From Lachnospiraceae bacterium (GTDB taxonomy: Bacteria > Bacillota > Clostridia > Lachnospirales > Lachnospiraceae), in contig JAFXFO010000017.1 of the NCBI GenBank assembly GCA_017520425.1, positions 81,157 to 145,156 of the forward strand: 64,000 nt of DNA. Direction: 5' to 3'. Position numbers and translations under genes: made by a program. The number at the start of each line of letters is the position of its first letter. Positions within the stretch are counted from its first letter, which is position 1. Of this stretch, positions 7,467 to 16,375 are shown piece after piece. Under the pieces are notes generated by a model, which did no database searches, was not told the DNA's origin, and saw only the letters and a list, made by a program, of their open reading frames with translations.

Positions 7467-10040
7467 ATGGAACAATATACAGTGACCGGCATGAGCTGTG
7501 CGGCCTGCAGTGCCAGGGTGGAAAAGGCTGTGAAGCAGGTGCCCGGTGTAATGGTTTGTAGCGTGAATTTGCTGACCGGCGATATGGGTGTGGAAGGAAC
7601 GGCTACACCGGAGGAAATCGTAGCTGCTGTGGAAAAGGCGGGGTATGGTGCCTCAGTAAAAAAGCAAAAGAAAAGTGGAGCAGGTGTGTCCGATGAGAGA
7701 ACCGGAGCGAGTCAGGAAGACCTTTTGGCAGATAGGGAAACACCGAAACTGAAAAAAAGATTGATAGCCTCCCTTGGCTTTCTGGTAGTACTTATGTATG
7801 TGTCCATGGGACATGTGATGTGGGGCTGGCCGATGCCCGGATTTTTCGAAGACAATCCGGTGGCAATCGCCTTGGTGCAGTTACTGCTGACCATAGCAGT
7901 GATGGTAATCAATCAGAAGTTTTTTGTTAGCGGCTTCAAAGGCTTACTTCACAGAGCACCGAATATGGATACATTGGTGGCGTTAGGGTCGGGGGCGTCC
8001 TTTGTGTACAGTGCGGTGGTGCTATTTCTGATGACAGGAGCCCGGGCAAGGGGTGACCTGCAAGGAGCAGAGCACTATTTGCATGAGCTGTATTTTGAGT
8101 CGGCCGCCATGATTTTGACATTGATTACCGTGGGGAAGATGCTGGAGGCCCGCTCCAAAGGCAAAACCACGGATGCATTAAAGGGGCTGATGAAGCTGGC
8201 ACCGAAGACAGCTACCCTGCTTGTGGACGGTCAGGAGCAGGAGGTGCCCATAGAGCAGGTGAAAAAGGGTGATGTGTTTGTAGTGCGCCCCGGTGAAAAT
8301 ATCCCCGTAGATGGAAAAGTACTGGAAGGTAGCAGTGCCGTAAATGAGTCTTCCCTGACCGGAGAAAGCATTCCGGTGGATAAGGGAGTCGGTGACAGGG
8401 TTTCCGCAGGTACCATAAATCAGTCGGGGTATCTGCGTTGCGAAGCCATTCGGGTGGGTGAGGATACTACTTTGGCCCGGATTATACAAATGGTCAGCGA
8501 CGGGGCAGCTACCAAGGCACCTATTGCCAAGGTGGCAGACAAGGTATCCGGTATCTTCGTGCCGGCGGTACTGTTGATTGCTTTGGTCACGTTGGGAGGA
8601 TGGTTGATAGCCGGAGAATCCATGGGATTCGCCCTGGCCCGAAGCATCTCCGTGCTGGTCATCAGTTGTCCCTGTGCCCTGGGACTGGCCACCCCGGTGG
8701 CTATTATGGTAGGAAGCGGCGTAGGTGCCCGTCACGGCATCCTGTTTAAGACAGCGGCTTCTTTGGAGGAGACCGGAAAGGCGAAAATCGTGGTGCTGGA
8801 CAAAACCGGTACCATTACGGCAGGAGTTCCTCGGGTTACCGATATATTACCTGCAGAGAGAGTTGCCGGAGAAGAATTGCTTCGGTTGGCGGCTCTTTTG
8901 GAGGAAAAGAGTGAACATCCCTTGGCAAAGGCCATTATGGAGGAAGCCAAGAAGCAATTGAGGTCGGACATCGAGCAAGCAGAGGTGACGGATTTTCAAG
9001 CCTTGCCGGGCAACGGATTGACCGGCTTATACACAGGAAAAGTGCTTTGCGGTGGTAATGCGTCCTTTATAGAAAGCCGGATGCCCATACCGAAACACTT
9101 ATCCGAACAAGCAAAAGACTTGGCACAGACAGGCAAGACGCCCTTATACTTTGCGTATGACGGAAGACTTCTGGGGATTATTGCAGTAGCAGATACCCTG
9201 AAGGAAGACAGCACTCAGGCGGTGCAGGAGTTGAAGGATATGGGCCTGCAGGTGGTGATGCTGACCGGAGACAATGAACAGACAGCAGAGGCCATTGCAA
9301 AAAAGGCCGGTGTGGACAAGGTCATAGCCGGTGTGCTTCCGGAGGGCAAAGAAAGAGCCATTCGTGAGCTGCAGAAACAGGGAAAGGTGATTATGGTAGG
9401 TGACGGAATTAACGATGCACCGGCCTTGGTGGCGGCAGATATGGGTATGGCTATCGGTGCCGGCACGGATGTGGCTGTGGATGCGGCGGAGGTGGTGCTG
9501 ATGAAGAATAGCCTGCGGGACGTGGCAGCAGCCATCCGTTTAAGTCGCAGCACCTTACGAAACATTCATCAGAACCTGTTTTGGGCATTCTTTTACAATA
9601 GTATCGGAATCCCCTTGGCAGCAGGAGTATTCATCCCCATCCTGGGGTGGCAGCTAAATCCCATGTTTGGGGCAGCGGCCATGAGCTTATCCAGCTTTTG
9701 TGTGGTGAGTAACGCTTTGAGGTTAAACCTATGCAAAATATATGGACCGAAGATGCAAACGGAAAGTACGGAAGAAACCATTTTGTCGGAAACGGTTTCG
9801 AATCAACAAATAGAAAGTGAGGAAAAAACAATGAAGAAAACCATGAAAATCGAAGGTATGATGTGTGGTCACTGTGAGGCCAGAGTGAAAAAGGTGCTGG
9901 AGGCACTGGAGCAGGTGGAGATGGCAGAGGTGAGCTATCAGGAGGGAACTGCAATAGTAACGCTGAAAACACCTATTGCCGATGAGGATTTAAAGAAGAT
10001 TATAGAGGATCAGGATTATAAAGTTTTAGAGATTTTTTAA
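7467..10040 (+). CDS. copA: copper-exporting P-type ATPase with N- and C-terminal HMA domains
   Basis: An 857-residue P1B-type ATPase that pumps Cu(I) out of the cell. The N-terminal metal-binding domain has [11 protein letters not shown] (residues 8-18). The membrane part carries the CPC motif in [11 protein letters not shown]. The phosphorylated Asp is in [12 protein letters not shown], and the ATP-binding HP motif is SEHPLAKAI. The hinge is [16 protein letters not shown]. After the last membrane helices there is a linker and a second HMA domain of 69 residues ([11 protein letters not shown]), which resembles a fused CopZ chaperone. The ribosome site GAAAGGA is 7-8 bases from the ATG. It follows csoR and should be derepressed by copper. 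The fused C-terminal domain may also be made separately (see the entry at 9831). Confidence 0.95.
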   Translation: MEQYTVTGMSCAACSARVEKAVKQVPGVMVCSVNLLTGDMGVEGTATPEEIVAAVEKAGYGASVKKQKKSGAGVSDERTGASQEDLLADRETPKLKKRLIASLGFLVVLMYVSMGHVMWGWPMPGFFEDNPVAIALVQLLLTIAVMVINQKFFVSGFKGLLHRAPNMDTLVALGSGASFVYSAVVLFLMTGARARGDLQGAEHYLHELYFESAAMILTLITVGKMLEARSKGKTTDALKGLMKLAPKTATLLVDGQEQEVPIEQVKKGDVFVVRPGENIPVDGKVLEGSSAVNESSLTGESIPVDKGVGDRVSAGTINQSGYLRCEAIRVGEDTTLARIIQMVSDGAATKAPIAKVADKVSGIFVPAVLLIALVTLGGWLIAGESMGFALARSISVLVISCPCALGLATPVAIMVGSGVGARHGILFKTAASLEETGKAKIVVLDKTGTITAGVPRVTDILPAERVAGEELLRLAALLEEKSEHPLAKAIMEEAKKQLRSDIEQAEVTDFQALPGNGLTGLYTGKVLCGGNASFIESRMPIPKHLSEQAKDLAQTGKTPLYFAYDGRLLGIIAVADTLKEDSTQAVQELKDMGLQVVMLTGDNEQTAEAIAKKAGVDKVIAGVLPEGKERAIRELQKQGKVIMVGDGINDAPALVAADMGMAIGAGTDVAVDAAEVVLMKNSLRDVAAAIRLSRSTLRNIHQNLFWAFFYNSIGIPLAAGVFIPILGWQLNPMFGAAAMSLSSFCVVSNALRLNLCKIYGPKMQTESTEETILSETVSNQQIESEEKTMKKTMKIEGMMCGHCEARVKKVLEALEQVEMAEVSYQEGTAIVTLKTPIADEDLKKIIEDQDYKVLEIF
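9831..10040 (+). CDS. possible internal start giving a free CopZ-like copper chaperone
   Basis: Inside copA and in the same frame, GTGAGGAAAAAACA precedes an ATG at 9831, with GAGG at 9819-9822 and 8 bases of spacing. Translation from here would give a 69-residue HMA protein, [19 protein letters not shown]..., with the CxxC copper site and the size of CopZ. No separate copZ is visible in the window. A free chaperone made by internal initiation is therefore plausible but unproven. The alternative is that the domain exists only as the C-terminal part of CopA. Confidence 0.35.
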   Translation: MKKTMKIEGMMCGHCEARVKKVLEALEQVEMAEVSYQEGTAIVTLKTPIADEDLKKIIEDQDYKVLEIF

Positions 10041-10066
10041 TATTTCTGGCGGTTGTCAGATTTTTT

Positions 10067-10106
10067 GGGGATTCGCAGTCGATTTGCTAGACGGAATCCT
10101 CTTTTT
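10067..10106 (+). terminator. terminator after copA
   Basis: GGGGATTC (10067-10074) pairs with GAATCCTC (10094-10101, one G-U) and is followed by TTTTT. The loop is long (19 bases), with a weak inner pairing. Confidence 0.7.
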
Positions 10107-10127
10107 ATGGTATAATTTGAATAATAA

Positions 10128-10286
10128 TTTGTAACTATTCAGAGCCATGCAAATTTTCATAAATGGGGGCATCATGCTTGCATGGATGAACGCATTTTGG
10201 AAAATTTATATGGCGAGATAACCTCATGAGCAAAAGGAAAGCCTCGTAGAGGCGATTTTGCGAATAGAGGTCTGAATAGTTACAAA
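10128..10286 (+). repeat. family B long quasi-palindrome, copy B1
   Basis: Sixteen-base perfect terminal arms, TTTGTAACTATTCAGA (10128-10143), match their complement at 10271-10286. Inside, CCATGCAA (10145-10152) pairs with TTGCATGG (10178-10185), and ATTTATATGGCGAGA follows at 10204. A 21-base block starting TATTCAGAGCC and the AATTTATATGGCGAGA block recur in inverse orientation in the copy at 52.4 kb. The first bases of the arms (TTTGTAAC) are unique to this site. It lies between the copA terminator and the permease gene. Confidence 0.8.
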
Positions 10287-10306
10287 AATTTAAAGGAAGT
10301 TTAACC

Positions 10307-11458
10307 ATGCAAAAGCTTATTGATTTTGTAAAAAAAGAAGTGGTTCTGGTGGTGGCTGTGGTACTGGCTGTAGTGTCCATGTTTTTCGTCACCCCGGATG
10401 CCGCATACATAGATTATATTGATTTTCGTACCCTTAGTATCCTGTTTTGTCTCATGGCTGTCATGGCAGGATTACAGCAGATGGGAGTATTTCGGGAGAT
10501 TGCGGAGGCTCTGTTAAATAAGGTGCAAAAGATTTGGCAGCTGGTACTGATTTTGGTGATGCTGTGTTTCTTTTTCAGTATGCTGATTACCAACGATGTG
10601 GCGCTGATTACCTTTGTGCCTTTTACCTTTATCATCCTGGAGCTTTTGGGCGAGGATGTTTCTAAGAAACTGATGATTCCGGTGGTGGTGATGCAGACCA
10701 TTGCAGCCAATCTGGGCAGTATGTTTACTCCTATTGGCAATCCACAGAATATCTATCTTCATGGTATTTCCGGCATGAATATCGGCAGCTTTCTGCTATT
10801 GATGCTGCCTTATACATTGGTTTCCTTTATCCTGTTGGCAGTGTATTGTATGTATCTTGGAAAGAAGTGTGAAAAGGGAGATACCGGTGCCTCTCTCCAG
10901 TCCTTCCGGAATATGACTACACGTACTCACTTGCAGGGAGGCAGTAGGGATATTATAAGGTATTTGCTGTTATTTGTTTTAAGTCTCATGACAGTAGCAG
11001 GACGGATTCCCTATCTGGTTACTTTAGGGATTGTGTTAGTGGTACTGGTTCTGTTTGACAGGAAGCTTTTTGCCAAGATTGATTATGCCTTGCTTGTGAC
11101 CTTCGTGGGATTTTTCGTGTTTATCGGCAATATGGGAAGAGTGACTGTATTCCGTGACTTTTTGCAGGGGATGATGGAAGGTAATGAAGTAATGACGGCA
11201 GTGGTGTCCAGTCAGGTCATCAGTAATGTGCCGGCGGCACTGCTTTTGTCCGGCTTTACAGATAATATCGAAGCATTGATTGTAGGAACCAATCTGGGGG
11301 GATTGGGTACGTTGATAGCCTCTATGGCCAGTCTGATTTCCTATAAATATGTGGTGAAAGAGAATAAATGCAGCAAGGGTGCTTATTTTGGCTTCTTTAC
11401 CGTAGCCAATGTGGTATTTCTGGTTATCTTGTTGCTAATATATAAAATGGAGGTATAG
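10307..11458 (+). CDS. ArsB/NhaD/CitT-type ion transporter family membrane protein
   Basis: A 383-residue polytopic membrane protein with about 10 hydrophobic segments, resembling the ion transporter (ArsB/SLC13-like) superfamily. Visible features are the opening FRTLSILFCLMAVMAGLQ, the hairpin-loop motif SMLITNDVALITFVPF and the family-typical NLGSMFTPIGNPQNIYLHG. A second repeat ends with QVISNVPAALLLSGFTDN and LGGLGTLIASMASLISYK. The two Asn-containing reentrant motifs support a secondary transporter for an anion such as a dicarboxylate, arsenite or sulfate; the substrate cannot be fixed. It is about 20% shorter than many relatives. The ribosome site AAAGGAAG precedes the ATG. The next gene begins 3 bases after its stop, so the two are co-transcribed. 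Confidence 0.8.
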   Translation: MQKLIDFVKKEVVLVVAVVLAVVSMFFVTPDAAYIDYIDFRTLSILFCLMAVMAGLQQMGVFREIAEALLNKVQKIWQLVLILVMLCFFFSMLITNDVALITFVPFTFIILELLGEDVSKKLMIPVVVMQTIAANLGSMFTPIGNPQNIYLHGISGMNIGSFLLLMLPYTLVSFILLAVYCMYLGKKCEKGDTGASLQSFRNMTTRTHLQGGSRDIIRYLLLFVLSLMTVAGRIPYLVTLGIVLVVLVLFDRKLFAKIDYALLVTFVGFFVFIGNMGRVTVFRDFLQGMMEGNEVMTAVVSSQVISNVPAALLLSGFTDNIEALIVGTNLGGLGTLIASMASLISYKYVVKENKCSKGAYFGFFTVANVVFLVILLLIYKMEV

Positions 11459-11461
11459 CTT

Positions 11462-11857
11462 ATGGAGGTATTGCGTATTTTGATTAAACCTACCGGCTCC
11501 AATCAGGTAAACTCCGGCAAAGGCTTCTTTAATATGGTGCTTTTTGACGGAGAGTGTGATTGCGAGAATTTCAAGGGAAAGGTAATGCCGGGTGGCGTGG
11601 ATACCCAGCATTATTATGCGGAAGGTAAGGGAAGGATTTCCGCACGCTATATGCTGGAAGGCGTGGACAAGGACGGAAAGGCCTGCAAGATTTTTATCCA
11701 GAATGATGGGGAACATGACAATGGATTCTTACCTACCACACCCAAGGTGTACACGGACAGTGAGGCCTTAAGATGGCTGGAGGATGCGGACCTGATAGGT
11801 CACTTGATTTTTGAAGGCGATAAGCTGATTATCAGTATTTGCACAAAAGAAGAATAA
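11462..11857 (+). CDS. DUF3237-like protein
   Basis: A 131-residue soluble protein. Its layout fits DUF3237: a GGVDTQHYYAEGKGRISARYMLEGVDKDG core, an IFIQNDGEH stretch and a C-terminal DLIGHLIFEGDKLIIS strand pair, suggesting a small beta-barrel. The biochemical role of DUF3237 is not known to me. Its ribosome site GGAGGT lies in the end of the upstream permease gene. A polysaccharide deacetylase follows 16 bases downstream, so a role in the same uptake or carbohydrate pathway is possible. Confidence 0.65.
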   Translation: MEVLRILIKPTGSNQVNSGKGFFNMVLFDGECDCENFKGKVMPGGVDTQHYYAEGKGRISARYMLEGVDKDGKACKIFIQNDGEHDNGFLPTTPKVYTDSEALRWLEDADLIGHLIFEGDKLIISICTKEE

Positions 11858-11873
11858 ACAGGAGGAAAAGAGT

Positions 11874-12668
11874 ATGAGATTTGTATATCCACAGGGAAAG
11901 GCAAAGGCCTTAACATTCAGTTATGACGACGCACAGAATTTTGACCGTGAATTGGTACCCATCTTTAATAAGTATGGTATGAAGGCTACCTTCCACTTGA
12001 ATTCCGGTACCTTGGATGGCGGTATTTTCATTCAGAAGGCTGAAGTGGCAGAACTTTACAAAGGCCACGAAATTGCGGCACATGGTGTGCAGCATAAAAA
12101 TCCTACAATGTTAAACAAGCACCAGCTTGTGTTGGAATTCGGCGAAGACCGTAAGGAGCTGGAAAAGCTTACCGGATATATGGTACAGGGTCTGTCCTAT
12201 GCCTTTGGAGCATATTCCGGCGATGTAAAGGAAGCAGCCAAGAGTGTGGGTCTGAAATATGCCAGAACCGTAAACAGTACCAATGGATTCCATACTCCCG
12301 GAGACTTCATGGAATGGAATCCTACCTGTCATCATGATGGAGGTATCATGGACTTGGGTAAGAATTTCTTAAATGTGCCTGATTATATCGAACTTCCTTT
12401 GATGTATGTATGGGGTCACAGTTTCGAGTTTGGTTGGAAAAATGATTATAGCGTGATTGAAGAGTTCTGTGAGATGATGTCCGGCAAAGAGGATATCTGG
12501 TATGCTACCAATCTGGAAATCTGCGATTATCTGACCGCTACCCGTAGTCTGGAGTGGTCTGCGGACGGCAAGACCATGAAGAATCCTACCGCTATCAGTG
12601 TATGGTTTACCGATAACGATGGTAAGCTTTGCGAGTTGAAGCCCGGCGAGATGAAGAACCTGGCATAA
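11874..12668 (+). CDS. polysaccharide deacetylase family protein
   Basis: A 264-residue NodB-type (carbohydrate esterase 4 fold) protein with no signal peptide, so it is predicted to be cytoplasmic. Motif 1 is TFSYDDAQ, with catalytic base Asp18 and metal ligand Asp19. Motif 2 is HGVQH, with metal ligands His70 and His74. YAFGAYSG provides the motif 3 equivalent, and YVWGHSFEFGW is a late conserved block. The family removes N- or O-acetyl groups from sugars using a divalent metal. The absence of export argues for an intracellular sugar or a small-molecule substrate rather than peptidoglycan. It has a CAGGAGG ribosome site and is the third gene of the permease operon. Confidence 0.85.
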   Translation: MRFVYPQGKAKALTFSYDDAQNFDRELVPIFNKYGMKATFHLNSGTLDGGIFIQKAEVAELYKGHEIAAHGVQHKNPTMLNKHQLVLEFGEDRKELEKLTGYMVQGLSYAFGAYSGDVKEAAKSVGLKYARTVNSTNGFHTPGDFMEWNPTCHHDGGIMDLGKNFLNVPDYIELPLMYVWGHSFEFGWKNDYSVIEEFCEMMSGKEDIWYATNLEICDYLTATRSLEWSADGKTMKNPTAISVWFTDNDGKLCELKPGEMKNLA

Positions 12669-12698
12669 TACAAATAAGAAACGAAGGAGAAAAAGGAA

Positions 12699-13379
12699 AT
12701 GGACGTTACACCTAAGAAATGGTCTACCCAGAAAATAGTGGCTATTGCATTGATGGCACTGGCTTTCCTGATGCTGAATGTAAGCTGGATTAAGATTGAC
12801 AGTGATGCATTGGAAGCCGTAGATGAAATGCGAGACGACTTGGAAGAAGAGTTGGAGTGGATTGAAGAAGAATATGATGATTTCGAGGAATATCTGGATG
12901 ATGTCGGCTTTTCCAAAAAAGAGATAAAGACTGCAAAGAAGGCACTGGAGGCCACCGAGGATATGGTTGATACTCTGGGAGAAGGAAAGTATTCTGTATG
13001 GTCAGCAGTTTCCATCATGTCATTCTGCGGAAAAGCAAAAATCTTATTCGAAGAAGAGGATAGTTTCTGGTATGATGAAGAGGCACTCGAAGTAATCGGT
13101 TATCTTCAGCTGATTTTCGGTATTATTATTGGTGTTTTTGCATTGGCGGGACTTTTGATGATATTAGCCATTGTTTCCCATATCGGGGATAAGAGAGGCC
13201 TTGGTATATCGGCTGTTATCTTCTCATTATTGTTACTGCTTGCATTCGGATTCCTGCATTTGGCTCTCAATGTGGACGGTTCCATGGGCGGTATTACCCT
13301 TGCTCCTGTTTTAACATCTGTATTTGCCATAGCTTCTTGTGTGGCTTGGGCAGGTGCAAGAAAACAGATTGCAAAGTAA
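12699..13379 (+). CDS. four-TM membrane protein with acidic loop, unknown function
   Basis: A 226-residue membrane protein I do not recognise. One N-terminal helix (IVAIALMALAFLMLNVSWI) is followed by a very acidic, helical outer segment of about 90 residues (DDLEEELEWIEEEYDDFEEYLDD) that may form a coiled coil. Three more hydrophobic segments and a short basic tail follow. The topology suggests a single large extracytoplasmic domain. It has an AAGGAG ribosome site 30 bases after the deacetylase stop and ends at a strong bidirectional terminator, so it closes the permease operon. Confidence 0.75.
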   Translation: MDVTPKKWSTQKIVAIALMALAFLMLNVSWIKIDSDALEAVDEMRDDLEEELEWIEEEYDDFEEYLDDVGFSKKEIKTAKKALEATEDMVDTLGEGKYSVWSAVSIMSFCGKAKILFEEEDSFWYDEEALEVIGYLQLIFGIIIGVFALAGLLMILAIVSHIGDKRGLGISAVIFSLLLLLAFGFLHLALNVDGSMGGITLAPVLTSVFAIASCVAWAGARKQIAK

Positions 13380-13396
13380 GATTAAAATATATAATA

Positions 13397-13436
13397 AAAA
13401 GCCACAAATTGAGTATTTCAGCTTGTGGCTTTTCTG
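13397..13436. terminator. bidirectional terminator
   Basis: AAAAGCCACAA (13397-13407) pairs with TTGTGGCTTTT (13423-13433). It has A-tract and T-tract on the two sides and lies between convergent genes, so it can serve both. Confidence 0.85.
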
Positions 13437-13458
13437 TTTAAATGTGGTAAAGAAACAG

Positions 13459-14664
13459 TTATGCAATAGTGGGTGATACTTCAATTATAATGTCACTTAA
13501 TGGGAAGGAGCAACAGGGATGAATGTAACCGAAAACGGAATCAGCTTCTCGGCGGCCGTCCAAAGCTTTCGGAGTATAGATTTCTCCTTCTACCAATTTG
13601 GAGTGACACCATCCGCATTCACCGCTTCGACAGTGGGAAGGACAAGCAATCCCCTGTTCTTCCAATGAACGTAAGATGGAAGTATTGATATTTGCCTTAA
13701 AGGATTGTTCCTTGCCCTGTTGACGGACGGTAATGGTAACGGTCTCGGTTTCGGGAGCAGAATAATCGGCCTCCTTAGAAGGATTAAAGTATTCACCGAA
13801 TAATTCATGTCGAACGTATTTGGGCTTTATATTAAGGGTTTTAATTTGTTCATCTGCGAATTCATACATTGCCTGAGGTCCGCAAAGGAAAATACTGTAA
13901 GGTCCTTCGGGAGCATATTTCTTTATTAATTCAGCTGTAATAAAGCCCTTTTCATAACCTTCTTTAGACTCGTCACTTAATACATTTACCAAACGGAAAT
14001 TAGGGCAGTCAGTAGCTAATTTCTGTAATTCTTCCGTAAAAAGAGCATCCTCTAAAGTGCGGCTTCCGTAAAGAAGAATTAAGTTTGCATCTTCCAGACC
14101 GTTTGCAATAGCATATGCAAGACTTCTGAAAGGGGTGATGCCGCTACCGCCGGCGATACCGATAATGGTCTTTGCGTCCCTTAAAGGTTCATATGTAAAG
14201 CTGCCGAGAGGAGCAGAGGCGGTAACTAATGTTCCGATTTTCCATTGATCTAAAATGTATTCGGATGCAAGTCCTCCGGTCACTCTTTTGACGGTAATCA
14301 TATAGTTCCCTTTGTGAACATCTGCAGGGTTAGAGGAGAGTGAGTAGGGACGAGTAAGTACATGTTGTCCAATGGTAAGAGAAAGGGATAAATATTGGCC
14401 GGCATTGAACCAGGCTAAAGAATCGGTTCCTTTTTCCTTGTTGGGGGACAATACATAACTTTTTGTATCCTTATTGTGTTCGATAATATTTGTAACAATT
14501 AAATGTTGCTTTTCCGGATGAAGAGCCAGGGCCAGAGCATTCGCTTTATAGGAAAGAAGTTCAGGAAGCTTTTCAGAGGAAGCTGCATGAATTTGCTCTT
14601 CTCTGGTAGGTGTCATTTGTGTAAAAGCCATGGGGCTTAGAGACTTCAGATTTGGTTTTGCCAT
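13459..14664 (-). CDS. FNR-type flavin reductase with C-terminal [2Fe-2S] ferredoxin domain
   Basis: A 401-residue electron-transfer protein. An N-terminal extension of about 50 residues is followed by a ferredoxin-NADP reductase module: FAD-binding RPYSLSS (105-111), nucleotide-binding GIAGGSGITPF (169-179) and CGPQAM (261-266). A plant-type ferredoxin domain ends the chain with Cys345, Cys350, Cys353 and Cys384 as cluster ligands. Such proteins carry electrons from NAD(P)H through FAD to the iron-sulfur centre and on to a partner enzyme. It starts 2 bases after the CrtI-like gene stops, so that enzyme is the obvious partner. In an anaerobe this argues for a reductive rather than an oxygenase reaction. 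Confidence 0.9.
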   Translation of the reverse strand: MAKPNLKSLSPMAFTQMTPTREEQIHAASSEKLPELLSYKANALALALHPEKQHLIVTNIIEHNKDTKSYVLSPNKEKGTDSLAWFNAGQYLSLSLTIGQHVLTRPYSLSSNPADVHKGNYMITVKRVTGGLASEYILDQWKIGTLVTASAPLGSFTYEPLRDAKTIIGIAGGSGITPFRSLAYAIANGLEDANLILLYGSRTLEDALFTEELQKLATDCPNFRLVNVLSDESKEGYEKGFITAELIKKYAPEGPYSIFLCGPQAMYEFADEQIKTLNIKPKYVRHELFGEYFNPSKEADYSAPETETVTITVRQQGKEQSFKANINTSILRSLEEQGIACPSHCRSGECGWCHSKLVEGEIYTPKALDGRREADSVFGYIHPCCSFPLSDIIIEVSPTIA

Positions 14665-14666
14665 GT

Positions 14667-16184
14667 CTACATTCCTCCTTTCAGTTTATTAACAATCTTT
14701 TTGCCGGCTGCACTTCCGGTATTATAAGCACTGCTGAAACCGTCACCGCGGGTATGATGCCCACCGCAGAAAGTGAGTCCCTGGATTTGAAAATCATCTT
14801 TCTCAGCGGAAATTCGGGACATTAAGTTGTCCCAGCGGTTCAGGGAATATCCGTAAGCCGTACCGCCCGGAGTATCCAGATATCTGGCAAAGGTAGCCGG
14901 AGTTGCAATGCTGATTTCTTCAATATGCTCAGAAACAGAGATACCCAATGTTTTTTCCATATCGGTAATGAATTTTTCTGCAATATTATTTTTGTACTTT
15001 TTATAGTCGCAAGGCTGCAGGTCAGCAGGAAGATTATCGGCATGCATGGGTATGGTTACAAACAGTGTGCAGCTTCCTTCGGGAGAACTGTCTTTTACTA
15101 CATTATTCAAGCAATTTACGATATAGAAACCGCCATCATTCATGGTTTCATATTGCCTGCGGGGAGTGGGATCATCCTGAATAAAGATGGTATAATCGCT
15201 TATTCCCAACTCTTGGGGGGTGCAATCCAAACCTATATACATGGTGACAAAGGACATGCCCATACCTCTGGCATTGGCCAGCTTCAGAGAACGTTCGGAA
15301 ACTACATGTTCACTACTCATGTTATACACATTGTGAGGAATAATATTTGAAATAATTTCCTTGGCATATAATTTTTGACCGTTGGCAATGACACCGATAC
15401 AACGTCCTTCTTCATTGTACAGGAATTCCGTTACTTTGCTGTTGTATCGGATTTCACCGCCATTTTTGGTAATGACGTCCGCAATAGATAGTGACAATTC
15501 ATGAGAACGATAATGGGGCATGGCTGCACCGAATTTTACATAACCGTAGAGTAGATTTAAGAAATGCATTCCGCTCAGTTCGTCGGTAGGAATGCCTAAA
15601 TAGCACCAGTAAGTATTTAAAATATTTTGGATTTTTTGAGGAATTTCCAAAGCGGTCATTACTTCCTCGGCAGAATGAGAGGCCACCCGCATGAAATCCG
15701 CATGTTTTAGTATCATAACAAGTTTATTCGGATGTCCCTTTTTTGCATAAATATAATTTATGGCAGAATCAACCTTGGACTTTAGATTTAAAAAGGCCTT
15801 TACCTTAGGACCGCTTCCGGGTTCGATCTCATCCAAACAATTACAGAGACCATCTACACTACCTTTTAATGTAACATCATATCCATTCTTTCCTTTGGCA
15901 ATGACGCGAAACAGATTGTGTTCATAGTGCCAGTCTACTTTTGCTCCAAGTTCTTCAAATAAATTGTAAATTTCATAGGGGTTTTCCTTGGAACCTACAC
16001 TACACAGTTCATGAAGTGACGGTTCAAACTCAAAACGTCCCCTGCGAAAGCTACTTGCACATCCGCCGGGAATATTGTGTTTTTCTAACAGTAATGTTCG
16101 TAATCCGGCTTTGGCAGTTGTGGCAGCTGCTGTTAAACCGCCGTTTCCGGCGCCAACAACAATAACATCATAATTGTTTTCCAT
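14667..16184 (-). CDS. CrtI/carotenoid isomerase-like FAD-dependent oxidoreductase
   Basis: A 505-residue flavoprotein of the phytoene desaturase, CrtISO and retinol saturase superfamily. The N-terminal dinucleotide fold has VVGAGNGGLTAAA (9-21), followed by EKHNIPGGCASSF. The C-terminal FAD motif is GLTFCGGHHTRGDGFSSAYN. Members desaturate, isomerise or saturate polyene chains. The true substrate here is not evident, and no carotenoid biosynthesis gene is near. The partner gene supplies a dedicated NAD(P)H-to-FeS electron chain. A divergent GntR regulator suggests induction by the substrate or product. The start has a strong AGGAGG site. Confidence 0.85.
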   Translation of the reverse strand: MENNYDVIVVGAGNGGLTAAATTAKAGLRTLLLEKHNIPGGCASSFRRGRFEFEPSLHELCSVGSKENPYEIYNLFEELGAKVDWHYEHNLFRVIAKGKNGYDVTLKGSVDGLCNCLDEIEPGSGPKVKAFLNLKSKVDSAINYIYAKKGHPNKLVMILKHADFMRVASHSAEEVMTALEIPQKIQNILNTYWCYLGIPTDELSGMHFLNLLYGYVKFGAAMPHYRSHELSLSIADVITKNGGEIRYNSKVTEFLYNEEGRCIGVIANGQKLYAKEIISNIIPHNVYNMSSEHVVSERSLKLANARGMGMSFVTMYIGLDCTPQELGISDYTIFIQDDPTPRRQYETMNDGGFYIVNCLNNVVKDSSPEGSCTLFVTIPMHADNLPADLQPCDYKKYKNNIAEKFITDMEKTLGISVSEHIEEISIATPATFARYLDTPGGTAYGYSLNRWDNLMSRISAEKDDFQIQGLTFCGGHHTRGDGFSSAYNTGSAAGKKIVNKLKGGM

Positions 16185-16206
16185 ACCTTCCTCCTTTTAG
16201 CAGATA

Positions 16207-16249
16207 ATATCGTAATGTTATATGGTATTAACAAAATGGTATACGATAT
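16207..16249. promoter_or_regulatory. candidate GntR operator between divergent genes
   Basis: Arms ATATCGTA (16207-16214) and TACGATAT (16242-16249) form an 8-bp inverted repeat. They enclose two direct copies of ATGGTAT (16222-16228 and 16236-16242). The site lies just upstream of the CrtI-like start, between it and the divergent regulator. Confidence 0.5.
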
Positions 16250-16303
16250 ATTAATTAACAAAAATGTCCTATTTATTATAACATATTTCTTATATATAAA
16301 GTA

Positions 16304-16333
16304 TTGATGAAAATGTAGAAAAAGATGTATAAT
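16304..16333 (+). promoter_or_regulatory. promoter of the GntR regulator
   Basis: TTGATG (16304-16309), an 18-base spacer and a perfect TATAAT (16328-16333). The predicted transcript starts near 16340. This excludes the upstream ATG at 16325 as start and supports the ATG at 16376 with its GGGAGGG site. Confidence 0.75.
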
Positions 16334-16375
16334 CAAGGGGAAGTGCATGTGGTATTACCAGATGGGAGGGCAAAA

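Noticed and set aside
16325-16375. Upstream ATG for the GntR gene
   Set aside because: It lies upstream of the predicted transcript start (perfect TATAAT at 16328-16333) and lacks a ribosome site.
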